Source: Lentisphaeria bacterium UBA1724 (lineage in GTDB: Bacteria; Verrucomicrobiota; Lentisphaeria; Oligosphaerales; Oligosphaeraceae). From it: 6,412 bases of DNA. The notes beneath the pieces were generated by a model, which had not been told where the DNA came from, made no database searches, and saw only the letters and a list, made by a program, of their open reading frames with translations. Shown one piece after another: positions 1 through 6,412 of this stretch (its first letter is position 1; each line of letters begins with the position of its first letter). The stretch spans positions 1 to 6,412 of the forward strand of contig DCIO01000059.1 of the NCBI GenBank assembly GCA_002315885.1, written 5' to 3'. The position numbers and the translations under genes were made by a program.

Positions 1-126
1 AAGCCTAGGAAGCCTAGGAAGCCTAGGGAGCCTAGGGAGCCTAGGGAGCCTAGGGAGCCTAGGAGGCCTAGGGAGCCTAGGAAGCCTAGGAAGCCTAGGA
101 AGCCTAGGAAGCCTAGGAAGCCTAGG
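1..126. repeat. Tandem array of 14 nine-base units with CCTAGG core
   Basis: Fourteen uninterrupted 9-bp units follow one another in perfect phase from the left edge. Their consensus is RAGCCTAGG. By order, units 1-3 and 10-14 read AAGCCTAGG, units 4-7 and 9 read GAGCCTAGG, and unit 8 (64-72) is AGGCCTAGG. Every unit carries the palindrome CCTAGG and thus the tetramer CTAG, which is rare in most bacterial genomes; I noticed only two other CTAG sites in the window (2409 and 2842). The array probably continues to the left, so its full copy number is unknown. It lies upstream of the AT-rich leader of mrp. I see no inverted arrangement, spacers or transposase, so it is not a CRISPR or an insertion sequence end. 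Function is unknown: a slippage-prone minisatellite, a protein-binding array, or the end of a repetitive coding region are all possible. Confidence 0.95.
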
Positions 127-152
127 AGGTGGCGACGTCGTCTTGTTGTATA

Positions 153-173
153 GAATTGTCTTGAATTGTCAAG
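153..173. promoter_or_regulatory. Operator-like direct repeat and dyad upstream of mrp
   Basis: The octamer GAATTGTC occurs at 153-160 and again at 163-170, exactly 10 bp apart, or about one helical turn. The second copy lies inside an inverted repeat, CTTGA-N4-TCAAG (160-173). Such spacing suits a dimeric or tandem DNA-binding regulator. The site lies in the AT-rich leader between the 9-bp array and mrp, about 170 bases before the mrp start. No regulator gene is visible. Short repeats in AT-rich DNA can arise by chance, so this is only a candidate. Confidence 0.3.
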
Positions 174-252
174 AAGAGTGTATAAACTTGTATATCTTGT
201 GGAGTTTTTTCAAAAAAATCATAAAGAGTGGATGTTTTCCTTGTATTTGGGC

Positions 253-279
253 TTGCAATTTTTGTATTCGTGGTATATT
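253..279 (+). promoter_or_regulatory. Candidate extended -10 promoter for the mrp-pyrF operon
   Basis: TTGCAA at 253-258 could be a -35 element. TATATT at 274-279, preceded by TG at 271-272, forms an extended -10 (TGnTATATT). The spacer is 15 bp, shorter than the usual 17, which an extended -10 can partly offset. Transcription would start near 286 and leave a leader of about 55 bases before the mrp ATG. Upstream, around 156-196, there are other TTGTC and TATA-like hexamers (TATAAA at 181, TATATC at 191) but with poor spacing. The rest of 127-341 is AT-rich and holds no convincing gene; a T6-C-A7 tract at 205-218 may bend DNA. Confidence 0.3.
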
Positions 280-341
280 TGCCTACAAACTGCCTGTAAG
301 TAGCGGGTGGTTTGCGTTTTTGTGTCTTTTAGGTTTTAGCG

Positions 342-1187
342 ATGTCAGAGAATCAGGAAAAGCATACGTGCCCGAGCGGGAAGAGTTGCGAGGGTTGCAG
401 TGGGAAATGCCATGATGACACCAGGGCAGTCCACGAGAATCTTCTGGGTGTTAAGCACATCTACCTTGTCTTGTCAGGCAAAGGCGGTGTTGGCAAGAGT
501 ACGGTTTCCACGAATCTGGCGGTCTCTTTGAGTCTACAGGGCAAGCAAGTGGGCTTGCTGGATGTGGATTTCCACGGTCCCAGCATTCCGAAGATGTTGG
601 GTCTGGAGGGTTCCCAGTTGTATGGCGAAGGGGAGAAGTTGCTCCCTGTTCCCTACGACAACCTGAAAGTGATGTCCATCGGCTTTACGCTTCCGGAGAT
701 GGATCGTGCGGTGATTTGGCGTGGTGCCATGAAACACGGCATCATCAAGCAGCTTCTGGCGGATGTGCTTTGGGGCGACTTGGATGCGCTGGTGATTGAT
801 ACGCCGCCTGGCACGGGGGACGAGCCCCTTTCTGTCTGCCAGCTCCTTCCCAACGCGGATGGCGCGATTCTCGTGACCACGCCCCAGCAGGTCTCTGCCA
901 CGGATGTGAGCAAGTCCCTGAATTTCCTTTCCCAGTTGCATTTCCCCGTCAAGGGCATCATCGAAAACATGAGCGGTTTTGTCTGCCCCCACTGCGGTGA
1001 GGTCACGCAGATCTTTTCCAGTGGCGCCGGCGAGGAACTGGCAGAAAAATACGGTGTCCCATTCTTGGGACGGCTGCCCATCGATCCGCAGATTTGTGCG
1101 GGTGGCGATGCCGGCGAGCCCTTTGTCCAGCGCTACGCCTCTTCGGCGACGGCGAAGGCATTTGAGGCAATCGTGGAGAAACTTTAG
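342..1187 (+). CDS. mrp: Mrp/NBP35-family P-loop ATPase (Fe-S cluster carrier)
   Basis: This 281-residue cytoplasmic protein belongs to the Mrp/NBP35 (ApbC) family of dimeric ATPases that carry and transfer iron-sulfur clusters. The deviant Walker A motif GKGGVGKST is at residues 46-54. A switch motif DVDFHGPS follows at 74-81, and the family signature DTPPGTGDE is at 153-161. The bridging-cluster pair CPHC is at 215-218, just after ENMSG (208-212), as in functional Mrp proteins. The N terminus adds four cysteines, C10, C16, C19 and C23, similar in idea to the N-terminal cluster of NBP35 but with shorter spacing. It lacks the N-terminal MIP18-like domain of E. coli-type Mrp. The ATG at 342 is chosen because it includes the cysteine segment; only a weak AGG (331-333) precedes it. 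It is the first gene of the unit, 73 bases before the GcvH-like gene. Confidence 0.95.
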   Translation: MSENQEKHTCPSGKSCEGCSGKCHDDTRAVHENLLGVKHIYLVLSGKGGVGKSTVSTNLAVSLSLQGKQVGLLDVDFHGPSIPKMLGLEGSQLYGEGEKLLPVPYDNLKVMSIGFTLPEMDRAVIWRGAMKHGIIKQLLADVLWGDLDALVIDTPPGTGDEPLSVCQLLPNADGAILVTTPQQVSATDVSKSLNFLSQLHFPVKGIIENMSGFVCPHCGEVTQIFSSGAGEELAEKYGVPFLGRLPIDPQICAGGDAGEPFVQRYASSATAKAFEAIVEKL

Positions 1188-1207
1188 CAGTTATCAAGAG
1201 AGGACAT

Positions 1208-1237
1208 TTTGACGGCGTTTGAAAAGAAGCCGTCAGG
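1208..1237 (+). other. Hairpin in the mrp to GcvH-like gap
   Basis: GACGGC (1211-1216) can pair with GCCGTC (1229-1234) around a 12-base A-rich loop. One more A-T pair and two G-T pairs extend the stem outward. No T tract follows, so it is not a classical terminator. It ends a few bases before the ribosome binding site at 1249 and could tune mRNA stability or translation of the downstream gene. It may also be a chance structure. Confidence 0.35.
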
Positions 1238-1248
1238 ATTTACTGAAT

Positions 1249-1253
1249 GGAGG
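1249..1253 (+). promoter_or_regulatory. Shine-Dalgarno that fixes the GTG start at 1261
   Basis: A full GGAGG lies seven bases before GTG at 1261. The frame is also open upstream to a TTG at 1219, but that codon has no comparable site, and the extra 14 residues would be encoded through this Shine-Dalgarno and do not resemble the H-protein family. The GTG start is therefore preferred. Confidence 0.8.
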
Positions 1254-1260
1254 TGTAACA

Positions 1261-1656
1261 GTGAAGGCGGTAGAATATCCCGACAATCGAGCATACAACA
1301 CCAATCACGTTTGGGCGCAGTGCAATGCGAAGAACAACACGGCCCTGATTGGCATCACTGACTATTGCGCGGAACTATTTTCGGAGATTGACAGCATTGA
1401 CGTCCCTATGGAGGGTGATGAGCTGGAGATGGATTCCCTGGTGATTCACGTCCACGAGCGGAACCGCATCCGTCATTTCCATTGTCCTTTGACGGGTCGT
1501 GTTTTGGAAATCAACCGTGAATTGCTGGATGACTTGACGCAGATTTACGTTGACTGGAAGAAGGCATGGCTTTTCAAGATGGAATATGACGATGCCGATG
1601 AGCTGAACCAGTTGATGAATGGTACGCAATACACGAAGTATCTGGATTCCCTTTAA
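1261..1656 (+). CDS. GcvH-like protein lacking the lipoyl-lysine
   Basis: A 131-residue protein with a clear glycine cleavage H-protein fold signature: HVW at residues 16-18, GITDY at 31-35, VPMEGDELE at 48-56, CPLTGRVLEIN at 75-85 and WLFKM at 103-107. The length matches the family (about 125-130). In true H proteins the lipoyl-lysine sits in an ESVKA motif before the SPVSG turn. Here the equivalent stretch is HERNR (65-69), and there is no lysine anywhere between K24 and K100. It therefore cannot carry lipoate at the usual site. No other glycine cleavage gene is nearby. It lies directly after the Fe-S ATPase and its stop overlaps the next start by one base (TAATG). Cysteines at 21, 36 and 75 are present; C36 and C75 sit in otherwise conserved motifs. 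A role as partner or scaffold of the Mrp protein is inference. Automated annotation would likely call it gcvH. Confidence 0.88.
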   Translation: MKAVEYPDNRAYNTNHVWAQCNAKNNTALIGITDYCAELFSEIDSIDVPMEGDELEMDSLVIHVHERNRIRHFHCPLTGRVLEINRELLDDLTQIYVDWKKAWLFKMEYDDADELNQLMNGTQYTKYLDSL

Positions 1657-2447
1657 TGCACAGACGGGCCTTGTCTATTGCCTTATACTTCTGCGCCACC
1701 GCCTTATCTATACTGTTCGTGGCGCAGTTGTCGGGCGGTTTTTTCCCTGCGCTTCAGGTGCAATACTGGCCCGTTGCCCTGGCAGGGATGTATGCGGTGT
1801 CGGCCTTTCTCCTGCCTGAAGCGGATGTGGACGGCGTTCCCCAATCCCGTTTCGCGCTGCGGTGCATGGGGTTGATTTTATTCTTCCTGTCGCCCTTCCT
1901 TTCCTGGTCGGCGATGCTTTCTTCTTTTGGCGTGGGCTATGTCCCGATTGGTCGCCATATCTACATGCAGGTGGCTGGCATAGTGGATTTGTTCAGCCTG
2001 TTGTTCCTGCTTTGTCTTTACGGCGGCGCACTGCTGAAATCCTTTGGGGTGGAGTTGCGCTTCCTGGGGCGGAAGATGCTCCAGGCGCCATTTTGGTTTG
2101 TGCTGATACCCGCATTCGCCGTACTTGCGGGGGTCTTTCTGCTGTGTTTCGCAGAGGGAGAAGGGGAGAATTATTTCCCTGGACGGATGATACCCAATGT
2201 TCTTTGGACGATTCTCTTCCGGGATCTGGGCGCGGATATCTGCGCGGGACTTTTCGGACTGTCGTTGGCGCTCCATGCTCTGGGAGTGAATTGCGTGATT
2301 TGTGCAAAACGCCCGAAGAAGGTATCTGAGCCAGTAGCAGAAGAAGTCCCTCCCGAACTTACCGAATTTCTTACAACAATTCTGGAAGGGAAAGACCCTT
2401 CTGAAATCCTAGGAAAATCCGATGACAAAGCAGACAAAATTGATTAG
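1656..2447 (+). CDS. Unknown integral membrane protein, about six helices
   Basis: I do not recognise the family of this 263-residue protein. Hydrophobic segments are visible at about residues 5-25, 35-54, 68-90, 104-127, 145-166 and 192-216. A soluble, charged tail follows (about 217-263), rich in Glu, Asp and Lys. By the positive-inside rule, HRR at 2-4 and AKRPKK at 217-222 suggest that both ends are cytoplasmic. A CxxC pair, C213 and C216, sits at the end of the last helix just before the basic stretch; further cysteines are at 13, 70, 120, 164 and 196. No catalytic motif, ATP-binding site or transporter signature is seen. Its start overlaps the upstream stop by one base without a strong Shine-Dalgarno, pointing to translational coupling. 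Its 3' end overlaps pyrF by 26 bases. The context could mean a link to the Mrp/H-like pair, but this is unproven. Confidence 0.82.
   Translation: MHRRALSIALYFCATALSILFVAQLSGGFFPALQVQYWPVALAGMYAVSAFLLPEADVDGVPQSRFALRCMGLILFFLSPFLSWSAMLSSFGVGYVPIGRHIYMQVAGIVDLFSLLFLLCLYGGALLKSFGVELRFLGRKMLQAPFWFVLIPAFAVLAGVFLLCFAEGEGENYFPGRMIPNVLWTILFRDLGADICAGLFGLSLALHALGVNCVICAKRPKKVSEPVAEEVPPELTEFLTTILEGKDPSEILGKSDDKADKID
2411..2414 (+). promoter_or_regulatory. Ribosome binding site of pyrF inside the membrane gene
   Basis: AGGA lies seven bases before the pyrF ATG at 2422, within the last codons of the membrane protein gene. This spacing supports the overlapping start. It is part of a lone CCTAGG (2408-2413), the same hexamer as in the left-hand array, probably by coincidence. 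Confidence 0.6.
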
Positions 2448-3117
2448 CGCCCTGGATGTGCCTGAGTTATCCACCGCCTTGCAGTTGGTGGATCGCATTG
2501 GTCCCAGCGTGGAATGGTATAAAGTCGGCAAGCAGCTTTTCACCCACTATGGTCCCGAGGCGGTCCATGAATTGAAGGCCCGTGGCAAGCGCGTCTTTCT
2601 GGACATGAAGTTCCATGACATCCCGAATACTGTCGCCCAGGCGATTCGTTCCTCGGCGCTGATTGGCGCGGACCTGATCAACGTCCACGCCTCTGGTGGT
2701 CCAGCCATGTTGTCTGCGGCGGCGGAGGCGATGCGTGAGGCTGGCAAGACGGTGATTGCGGTGACGGTGTTGACCAGCATGGACCAATCTCAGTTGGAGG
2801 CGTTGGGGATTACCGCGACTCCCGCGGAGCAGGTTGTTCGTCTAGCTGGCTTGACGCAGTCTGCGGGGCTTCCTGGCGTAGTCTGTTCTGCGCTGGAGTT
2901 GCCCATGTTGCGTGAGAAATTCGGTCCTGACTTCCTGACGGTGGTGCCTGGCATCCGTCCTGCGGGTGCGGATGCGGGTGACCAGAAGCGCATTATGACT
3001 CCCGCGCAGGCGGCTCAGGCGGGTGCGGACTTCATTGTTGTGGGGCGGCCGATTTTGGCGGCTCCCGAGCCCTCCGAGGCAGCCCAGAAGATTTTGGAAG
3101 AATTGAAGAACGCGTAG
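2422..3117 (+). CDS. pyrF: Orotidine 5'-phosphate decarboxylase
   Basis: This 231-residue cytoplasmic enzyme converts orotidine 5'-monophosphate to UMP, the last step of de novo pyrimidine synthesis. It acts as a dimer of TIM barrels without cofactors. The N-terminal strand motif SALD (residues 9-12) and WYKVGKQLF (32-40) are typical. The catalytic tetrad is visible as K34 plus D61, K63 and D66 in FLDMKFHDIPNT (59-70). Phosphate-binding motifs follow near the C terminus: VPGIRP, then DQKRIMTP, then VVGRPI. The length fits the short bacterial group I form. The gene starts 26 bases before the membrane gene ends, with its own Shine-Dalgarno, and is the last gene before a terminator. No other pyrimidine gene is in the window, so it seems a housekeeping passenger of this operon rather than part of a pyrimidine cluster. 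Confidence 0.97.
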   Translation: MTKQTKLISALDVPELSTALQLVDRIGPSVEWYKVGKQLFTHYGPEAVHELKARGKRVFLDMKFHDIPNTVAQAIRSSALIGADLINVHASGGPAMLSAAAEAMREAGKTVIAVTVLTSMDQSQLEALGITATPAEQVVRLAGLTQSAGLPGVVCSALELPMLREKFGPDFLTVVPGIRPAGADAGDQKRIMTPAQAAQAGADFIVVGRPILAAPEPSEAAQKILEELKNA

Positions 3118-3141
3118 AATTCGTTTTTTGAACGCCCCAAG

Positions 3142-3181
3142 ACAGCTACTCTGACCTGCGAGTCTCCGAGTAGCTGTTTTT
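3142..3181 (+). terminator. Rho-independent terminator after pyrF
   Basis: ACAGCTACTC (3142-3151) pairs perfectly with GAGTAGCTGT (3168-3177). The loop is 16 bases and can close further by GAC/GTC (3153-3155 with 3162-3164). A run of five T (3177-3181) follows. It begins 24 bases after the pyrF stop and separates the mrp-pyrF unit from lacZ. On the opposite strand the stem is not followed by a T tract, so it looks unidirectional. Confidence 0.9.
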
Positions 3182-3202
3182 GCGTTTCGTGCATTTGACC
3201 TC

Positions 3203-3225
3203 ACCAAACCAACACATACCAAACC
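3203..3225 (+). promoter_or_regulatory. A/C-rich lacZ leader with repeated ACCAAACC
   Basis: The octamer ACCAAACC occurs at 3203-3210 and 3218-3225, with 15 bases from start to start; the second copy ends one base before the lacZ ATG. The stretch is nearly free of G and has no Shine-Dalgarno, so it should be unstructured in RNA. TTGACC at 3195-3200 resembles a -35 box, but nothing like a -10 follows at the right distance. Whether lacZ has its own promoter here is unclear. The repeats could be an operator or simply a low-complexity translation leader. Confidence 0.35.
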
Positions 3226-3226
3226 T

Positions 3227-6200
3227 ATGCATCTATTTGACTTGACCACTCGTCTTTGGGAGAATCCCATGGTTCCGCAGGTGAACATGCTGCCTCCGCG
3301 GGCACAGTTGTTCACTTGGAAAACGGAAGAAGAAGCCCGCAAAGGCACCTTCGAACCCTTCGATTGTTCCGAGATTCAGAGCTTGAACGGCACCTGGGAT
3401 TTCTGGATTTTCCAGCGTCCCGAGGAAGTGGAGGTATCTCTGCTGGAGTGCAAGCCCGCGGAGGGCGCCAAGCCGATTGCGGTGCCAGGGAACTGGACTC
3501 GCCAGGGTTTTGACAATCCCCACTATGTCAATGTCTGCATGCCCTTTGGAGACCAGCCCCCCTTTGTGCCCCAGGAGAAGAATCCCTGCGGTATTTATCG
3601 ACGTGAATTCCAAGTCCGCGCGGACTTCCAGCGGTTGGTGCTGCATTTTGGCGGCATGGAGACCTGTGCGTTCATCTATGTGAATGGTCAGGAAGTGGGC
3701 ATGACCAAGGACTCCAAGTCCAGCTCAGAGTTTGACGTGACGGATTTCGTGCACGCGGGCAAGAACCAGCTGGCGGTGTTGGTGATTCGGTGGTCGGACG
3801 GCTCTTTCCTGGAAGACCAGGACCATTGGCGCATGGCGGGCATCACCCGCGATGTCTATCTGCAATACACCCCCACGGAAAGTATCGCGGATGTCTTTGC
3901 CCAGACCACCCTGGATGAGGCGACCGAGTCCACGGGCATCCTGAAGCTCCGTCTGGATGCGCTTTTCCGCAAAGCCCATCTCATTCCCGCGGACTGGAAA
4001 TTCCGTGTGCAGGTCTACGATGGCGACAAGCCCCTCTGGGAGGAGCCCAAGGAATTGGAGTTCTATGAGAATGGCCAGATGTATTACTACGGCAAACCCC
4101 GCCAGCCCCTGGCGGAAGCCACCTACGAATTCCCTGGCGTGCGGCGCTGGAGTGCGGAGACTCCCGAACTCTATCGCTTGACGGTATGCCTGGTGGACGG
4201 GCAGGGCGCGGTGCGTGATGCCACGGGGACGGATTTCGGTTTCCGTAGTGTGCGCCGGAAGGACGGCTGCCTGCTGATCAATGGCCAGCCGGTGAAATTC
4301 TTCGGTGTCAACCGGCATGATTTTGACGAGCAGTTGGGCAAGACGGTGACCTACCAGGATATCGTGGATGACCTGAAGATCATGAAGCGCCACAACTTCA
4401 ACGCAATCCGTACCTGCCACTATCCCAATGACGAGCGCCTGGTGGCGGTGGCGAACCGCATGGGTTTCTACGTCATCAGCGAGGCGAATATCGAGATCCA
4501 CGCATATTACATGCATCTCTCCGACAACTCGATGTGGCTGAGTGCCATGATGGACCGCGTGACCCGCATGGTTCACATCTACAAGAACAACCCCTGCATC
4601 CATCTGTGGTCTCTGGGCAACGAGGCGGGACGCGGTCCGAATTTCCATGCCTTGGCGGCGTGGGTGCGTGCGCAGGATCCCTCCCGTGGCGTCCATTACT
4701 GCGAAATGACCCGTGAATGGGATACGAAAATGGGGATGTATCTCCCCCATGACAACGAGACGCTGATTGATACCGTGTCCCCCATGTACCCCTCCTTCGA
4801 TAGCATGGAGAAGTGGATCAAGTACGCCATGCCCACGGAGTCCCGCCCCTTCATTCCCTGCGAATACACCCACGCCATGGGTAATTCCAATGGTGCCATC
4901 GCCAAGTATTTCGAGTATTTCCGCAAATACAAGCGCTTCCAAGGGGGCTACATCTGGGACTGGATTGACCAGGGCCTGGCGGAAGTGGACAAGAATGGCC
5001 GGAAGTATTGGAACTACGGCGGCGATTATGGCGAAAAGGTCAATGACGCCAATTTCTGCATCAACGGCATGATTCTTCCCGACCGCACGCCTCATCCCGC
5101 CTGCCTGGATTACAAGTTCCTGGCGCGGAACTTTGATTGGCAGTTGAAGCAGCCGTCGTTCAAACGCTTTGTCTTGACCAACTGGAACTACTTCACCACA
5201 TTGGATCAGCTGACCTTTGGGTGGGAGCTCTTCCGGGATGGCGAGTCGGTGCAGAAGGGCGTGATTGACGCCGAGGCGGTGTCGGGCATTGCTCCCCAGA
5301 CCTCCAAGGAGGTCGTGCTGGGCTACGACCTCTCCACGGTGCCCATGCGTCCCCGTCAGGAACTCCATCTGGTTCTCACCGCGTCGTTGAAAGCCGATAC
5401 CATGTGGGAGAAGGCGGGCTTTGTGGTGGCACAACAGCAGTTTGACTTGACGGAACAGGTGCCCGTCTCCTGCCTGGGCGAATTCCCGTTGCTGCCCACG
5501 GGCAAGCAGGCCTTCAGCATGAATACCATCAACGATGGCGAGAGCGTCATCCATTTCAGCGATGGCGCCATGCCCGACCAGTGGCTCTTCCGGGGACAGA
5601 AGATCCTGACGACGCCGATTACCGAGCAGTTCATGCGCGGATTGGTGGACAACGATGGCATCAAGGCATACATCGACAGGGACCAGTTCCGTGTCGCCTA
5701 CAAGTGGGTCAATGACTGGGACCTCTTCCATCTCTCCAAGAATGAGAAGTTGGCATCCAGTGTCCAGCAGTCGGATAGTTCTCTGAAGATGCATTCCACC
5801 GCCACCTACAAGGCGAAGAATGGCGCGACCATCGAAGTGCGTCGTTCCCTGCGGATGGGAATGGATGGCGTCTTGAGCGTGGAATTGGAGTATTTCGTGC
5901 CCGAGGAATTGGAGGATCTGCCGCGTCTGGGTGTGACCATACCTCTTCCCGAGGGCTTTGAGAATTTCCATTTCTTTGGCAATGGCCCCCAGGAGAGCTA
6001 CTGGGACCGCAAGGAAGGCAGCAGAGTAGGGCTTTACCACCAGAGTGTTTCCGAGCAGTATTTCCCCTACGTCATGCCTCAGGATACGGGCAATCACACG
6101 GAAGTCCGCATGGCTGCCGTGGATAATGGCCAGATTGGCCTGATGGTGGTGGGAGCGGGAATGCGCCTGGAGGTCTCCGCGTTGCATTACACCCCGGAGG

Positions 6201-6412
6201 ACTTCTTCGCGGCACGCCACATCAACGAACTGGATGCCCGCAAGGAGACCTTCCTGAATATCGACATCCATCAGCGCGGACTGGGAACACGAACCTGCGG
6301 CGAAGACACCATTGACGAATGCCGTATCCATGCTGGATGGCACCGGCTGGCATTCAAGCTCTTCCCGTATCCCGTGCGCAACACCAACCTCATGACGCTG
6401 GCACGGCAAATC
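3227..6412 (+). CDS. lacZ: Beta-galactosidase, GH2 LacZ type, 3' end cut by window
   Basis: The frame is open for 1062 codons with no stop before the right edge. This is a retaining beta-galactosidase of glycoside hydrolase family 2 that hydrolyses lactose and other beta-galactosides. The start at 3227 keeps the conserved LWENP (residues 10-14); the later ATG at 3269 would remove it. No signal peptide is seen, so it is cytoplasmic. The sugar-binding domain spans about 50-220, with NPCGIYRREF and LEDQDHWRMAG. An Ig-like domain follows, then a TIM barrel from about 340 with GVNRH (H364). Mg-binding E423 and H425 (NIEIH), acid/base E466 (LGNEAG), and nucleophile E546 with H549 (CEYTHAMGNSNG) are all present. 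A small-chain beta domain runs from about 765, with GNGPQESYWDRK at 918-929. The fragment already exceeds the 1023 residues of E. coli LacZ, so only a short tail should be missing. It lies behind the pyrF terminator, with no sugar transporter or regulator nearby. Confidence 0.96.
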   Translation, partial: MHLFDLTTRLWENPMVPQVNMLPPRAQLFTWKTEEEARKGTFEPFDCSEIQSLNGTWDFWIFQRPEEVEVSLLECKPAEGAKPIAVPGNWTRQGFDNPHYVNVCMPFGDQPPFVPQEKNPCGIYRREFQVRADFQRLVLHFGGMETCAFIYVNGQEVGMTKDSKSSSEFDVTDFVHAGKNQLAVLVIRWSDGSFLEDQDHWRMAGITRDVYLQYTPTESIADVFAQTTLDEATESTGILKLRLDALFRKAHLIPADWKFRVQVYDGDKPLWEEPKELEFYENGQMYYYGKPRQPLAEATYEFPGVRRWSAETPELYRLTVCLVDGQGAVRDATGTDFGFRSVRRKDGCLLINGQPVKFFGVNRHDFDEQLGKTVTYQDIVDDLKIMKRHNFNAIRTCHYPNDERLVAVANRMGFYVISEANIEIHAYYMHLSDNSMWLSAMMDRVTRMVHIYKNNPCIHLWSLGNEAGRGPNFHALAAWVRAQDPSRGVHYCEMTREWDTKMGMYLPHDNETLIDTVSPMYPSFDSMEKWIKYAMPTESRPFIPCEYTHAMGNSNGAIAKYFEYFRKYKRFQGGYIWDWIDQGLAEVDKNGRKYWNYGGDYGEKVNDANFCINGMILPDRTPHPACLDYKFLARNFDWQLKQPSFKRFVLTNWNYFTTLDQLTFGWELFRDGESVQKGVIDAEAVSGIAPQTSKEVVLGYDLSTVPMRPRQELHLVLTASLKADTMWEKAGFVVAQQQFDLTEQVPVSCLGEFPLLPTGKQAFSMNTINDGESVIHFSDGAMPDQWLFRGQKILTTPITEQFMRGLVDNDGIKAYIDRDQFRVAYKWVNDWDLFHLSKNEKLASSVQQSDSSLKMHSTATYKAKNGATIEVRRSLRMGMDGVLSVELEYFVPEELEDLPRLGVTIPLPEGFENFHFFGNGPQESYWDRKEGSRVGLYHQSVSEQYFPYVMPQDTGNHTEVRMAAVDNGQIGLMVVGAGMRLEVSALHYTPEDFFAARHINELDARKETFLNIDIHQRGLGTRTCGEDTIDECRIHAGWHRLAFKLFPYPVRNTNLMTLARQI

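Overview
The window is a piece of bacterial chromosome read almost entirely on the + strand. Its genes are moderately GC-rich, and an AT-rich leader precedes the first one. It holds four closely packed genes, then a factor-independent terminator, then a large beta-galactosidase gene that runs off the right edge. The pyrF gene encodes the short bacterial type of orotidine 5'-phosphate decarboxylase (231 residues). Gene 1 is an Mrp/NBP35-type iron-sulfur ATPase with extra N-terminal cysteines, which hints at an anaerobe. The phylum cannot be settled from this window. A gut anaerobe of the PVC group would fit, but that is a guess.

Layout: bases 1-126 are a perfectly phased array of 14 nine-base units, each with a CCTAGG core, cut by the left edge. 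Bases 127-341 are an AT-rich leader with an operator-like direct repeat and dyad and one possible extended -10 promoter. Then come mrp (342-1187), a GcvH-like protein gene (1261-1656), a six-helix membrane protein gene (1656-2447) and pyrF (2422-3117). The last three are joined by 1-base and 26-base overlaps, so they are probably co-transcribed and translationally coupled. A 10-bp stem with a T tract (3142-3181) ends the unit. lacZ begins at 3227 after an A/C-rich leader without a Shine-Dalgarno sequence and is open to base 6412 (1062 codons).

Functional reading: Mrp would load or transfer Fe-S clusters. The small protein next to it has the H-protein fold signature but has lost the lipoyl-lysine, so it should not work as a glycine cleavage carrier. 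No gcvT, gcvP or lipoate gene is nearby. The pair plus the unknown membrane protein is the most interesting part of the window: a possible repurposed H-like domain working with an Fe-S ATPase. pyrF makes UMP and looks like an operon passenger. lacZ has all its catalytic residues and no signal peptide, so it is a cytoplasmic beta-galactosidase. No sugar transporter or regulator is visible in the window.
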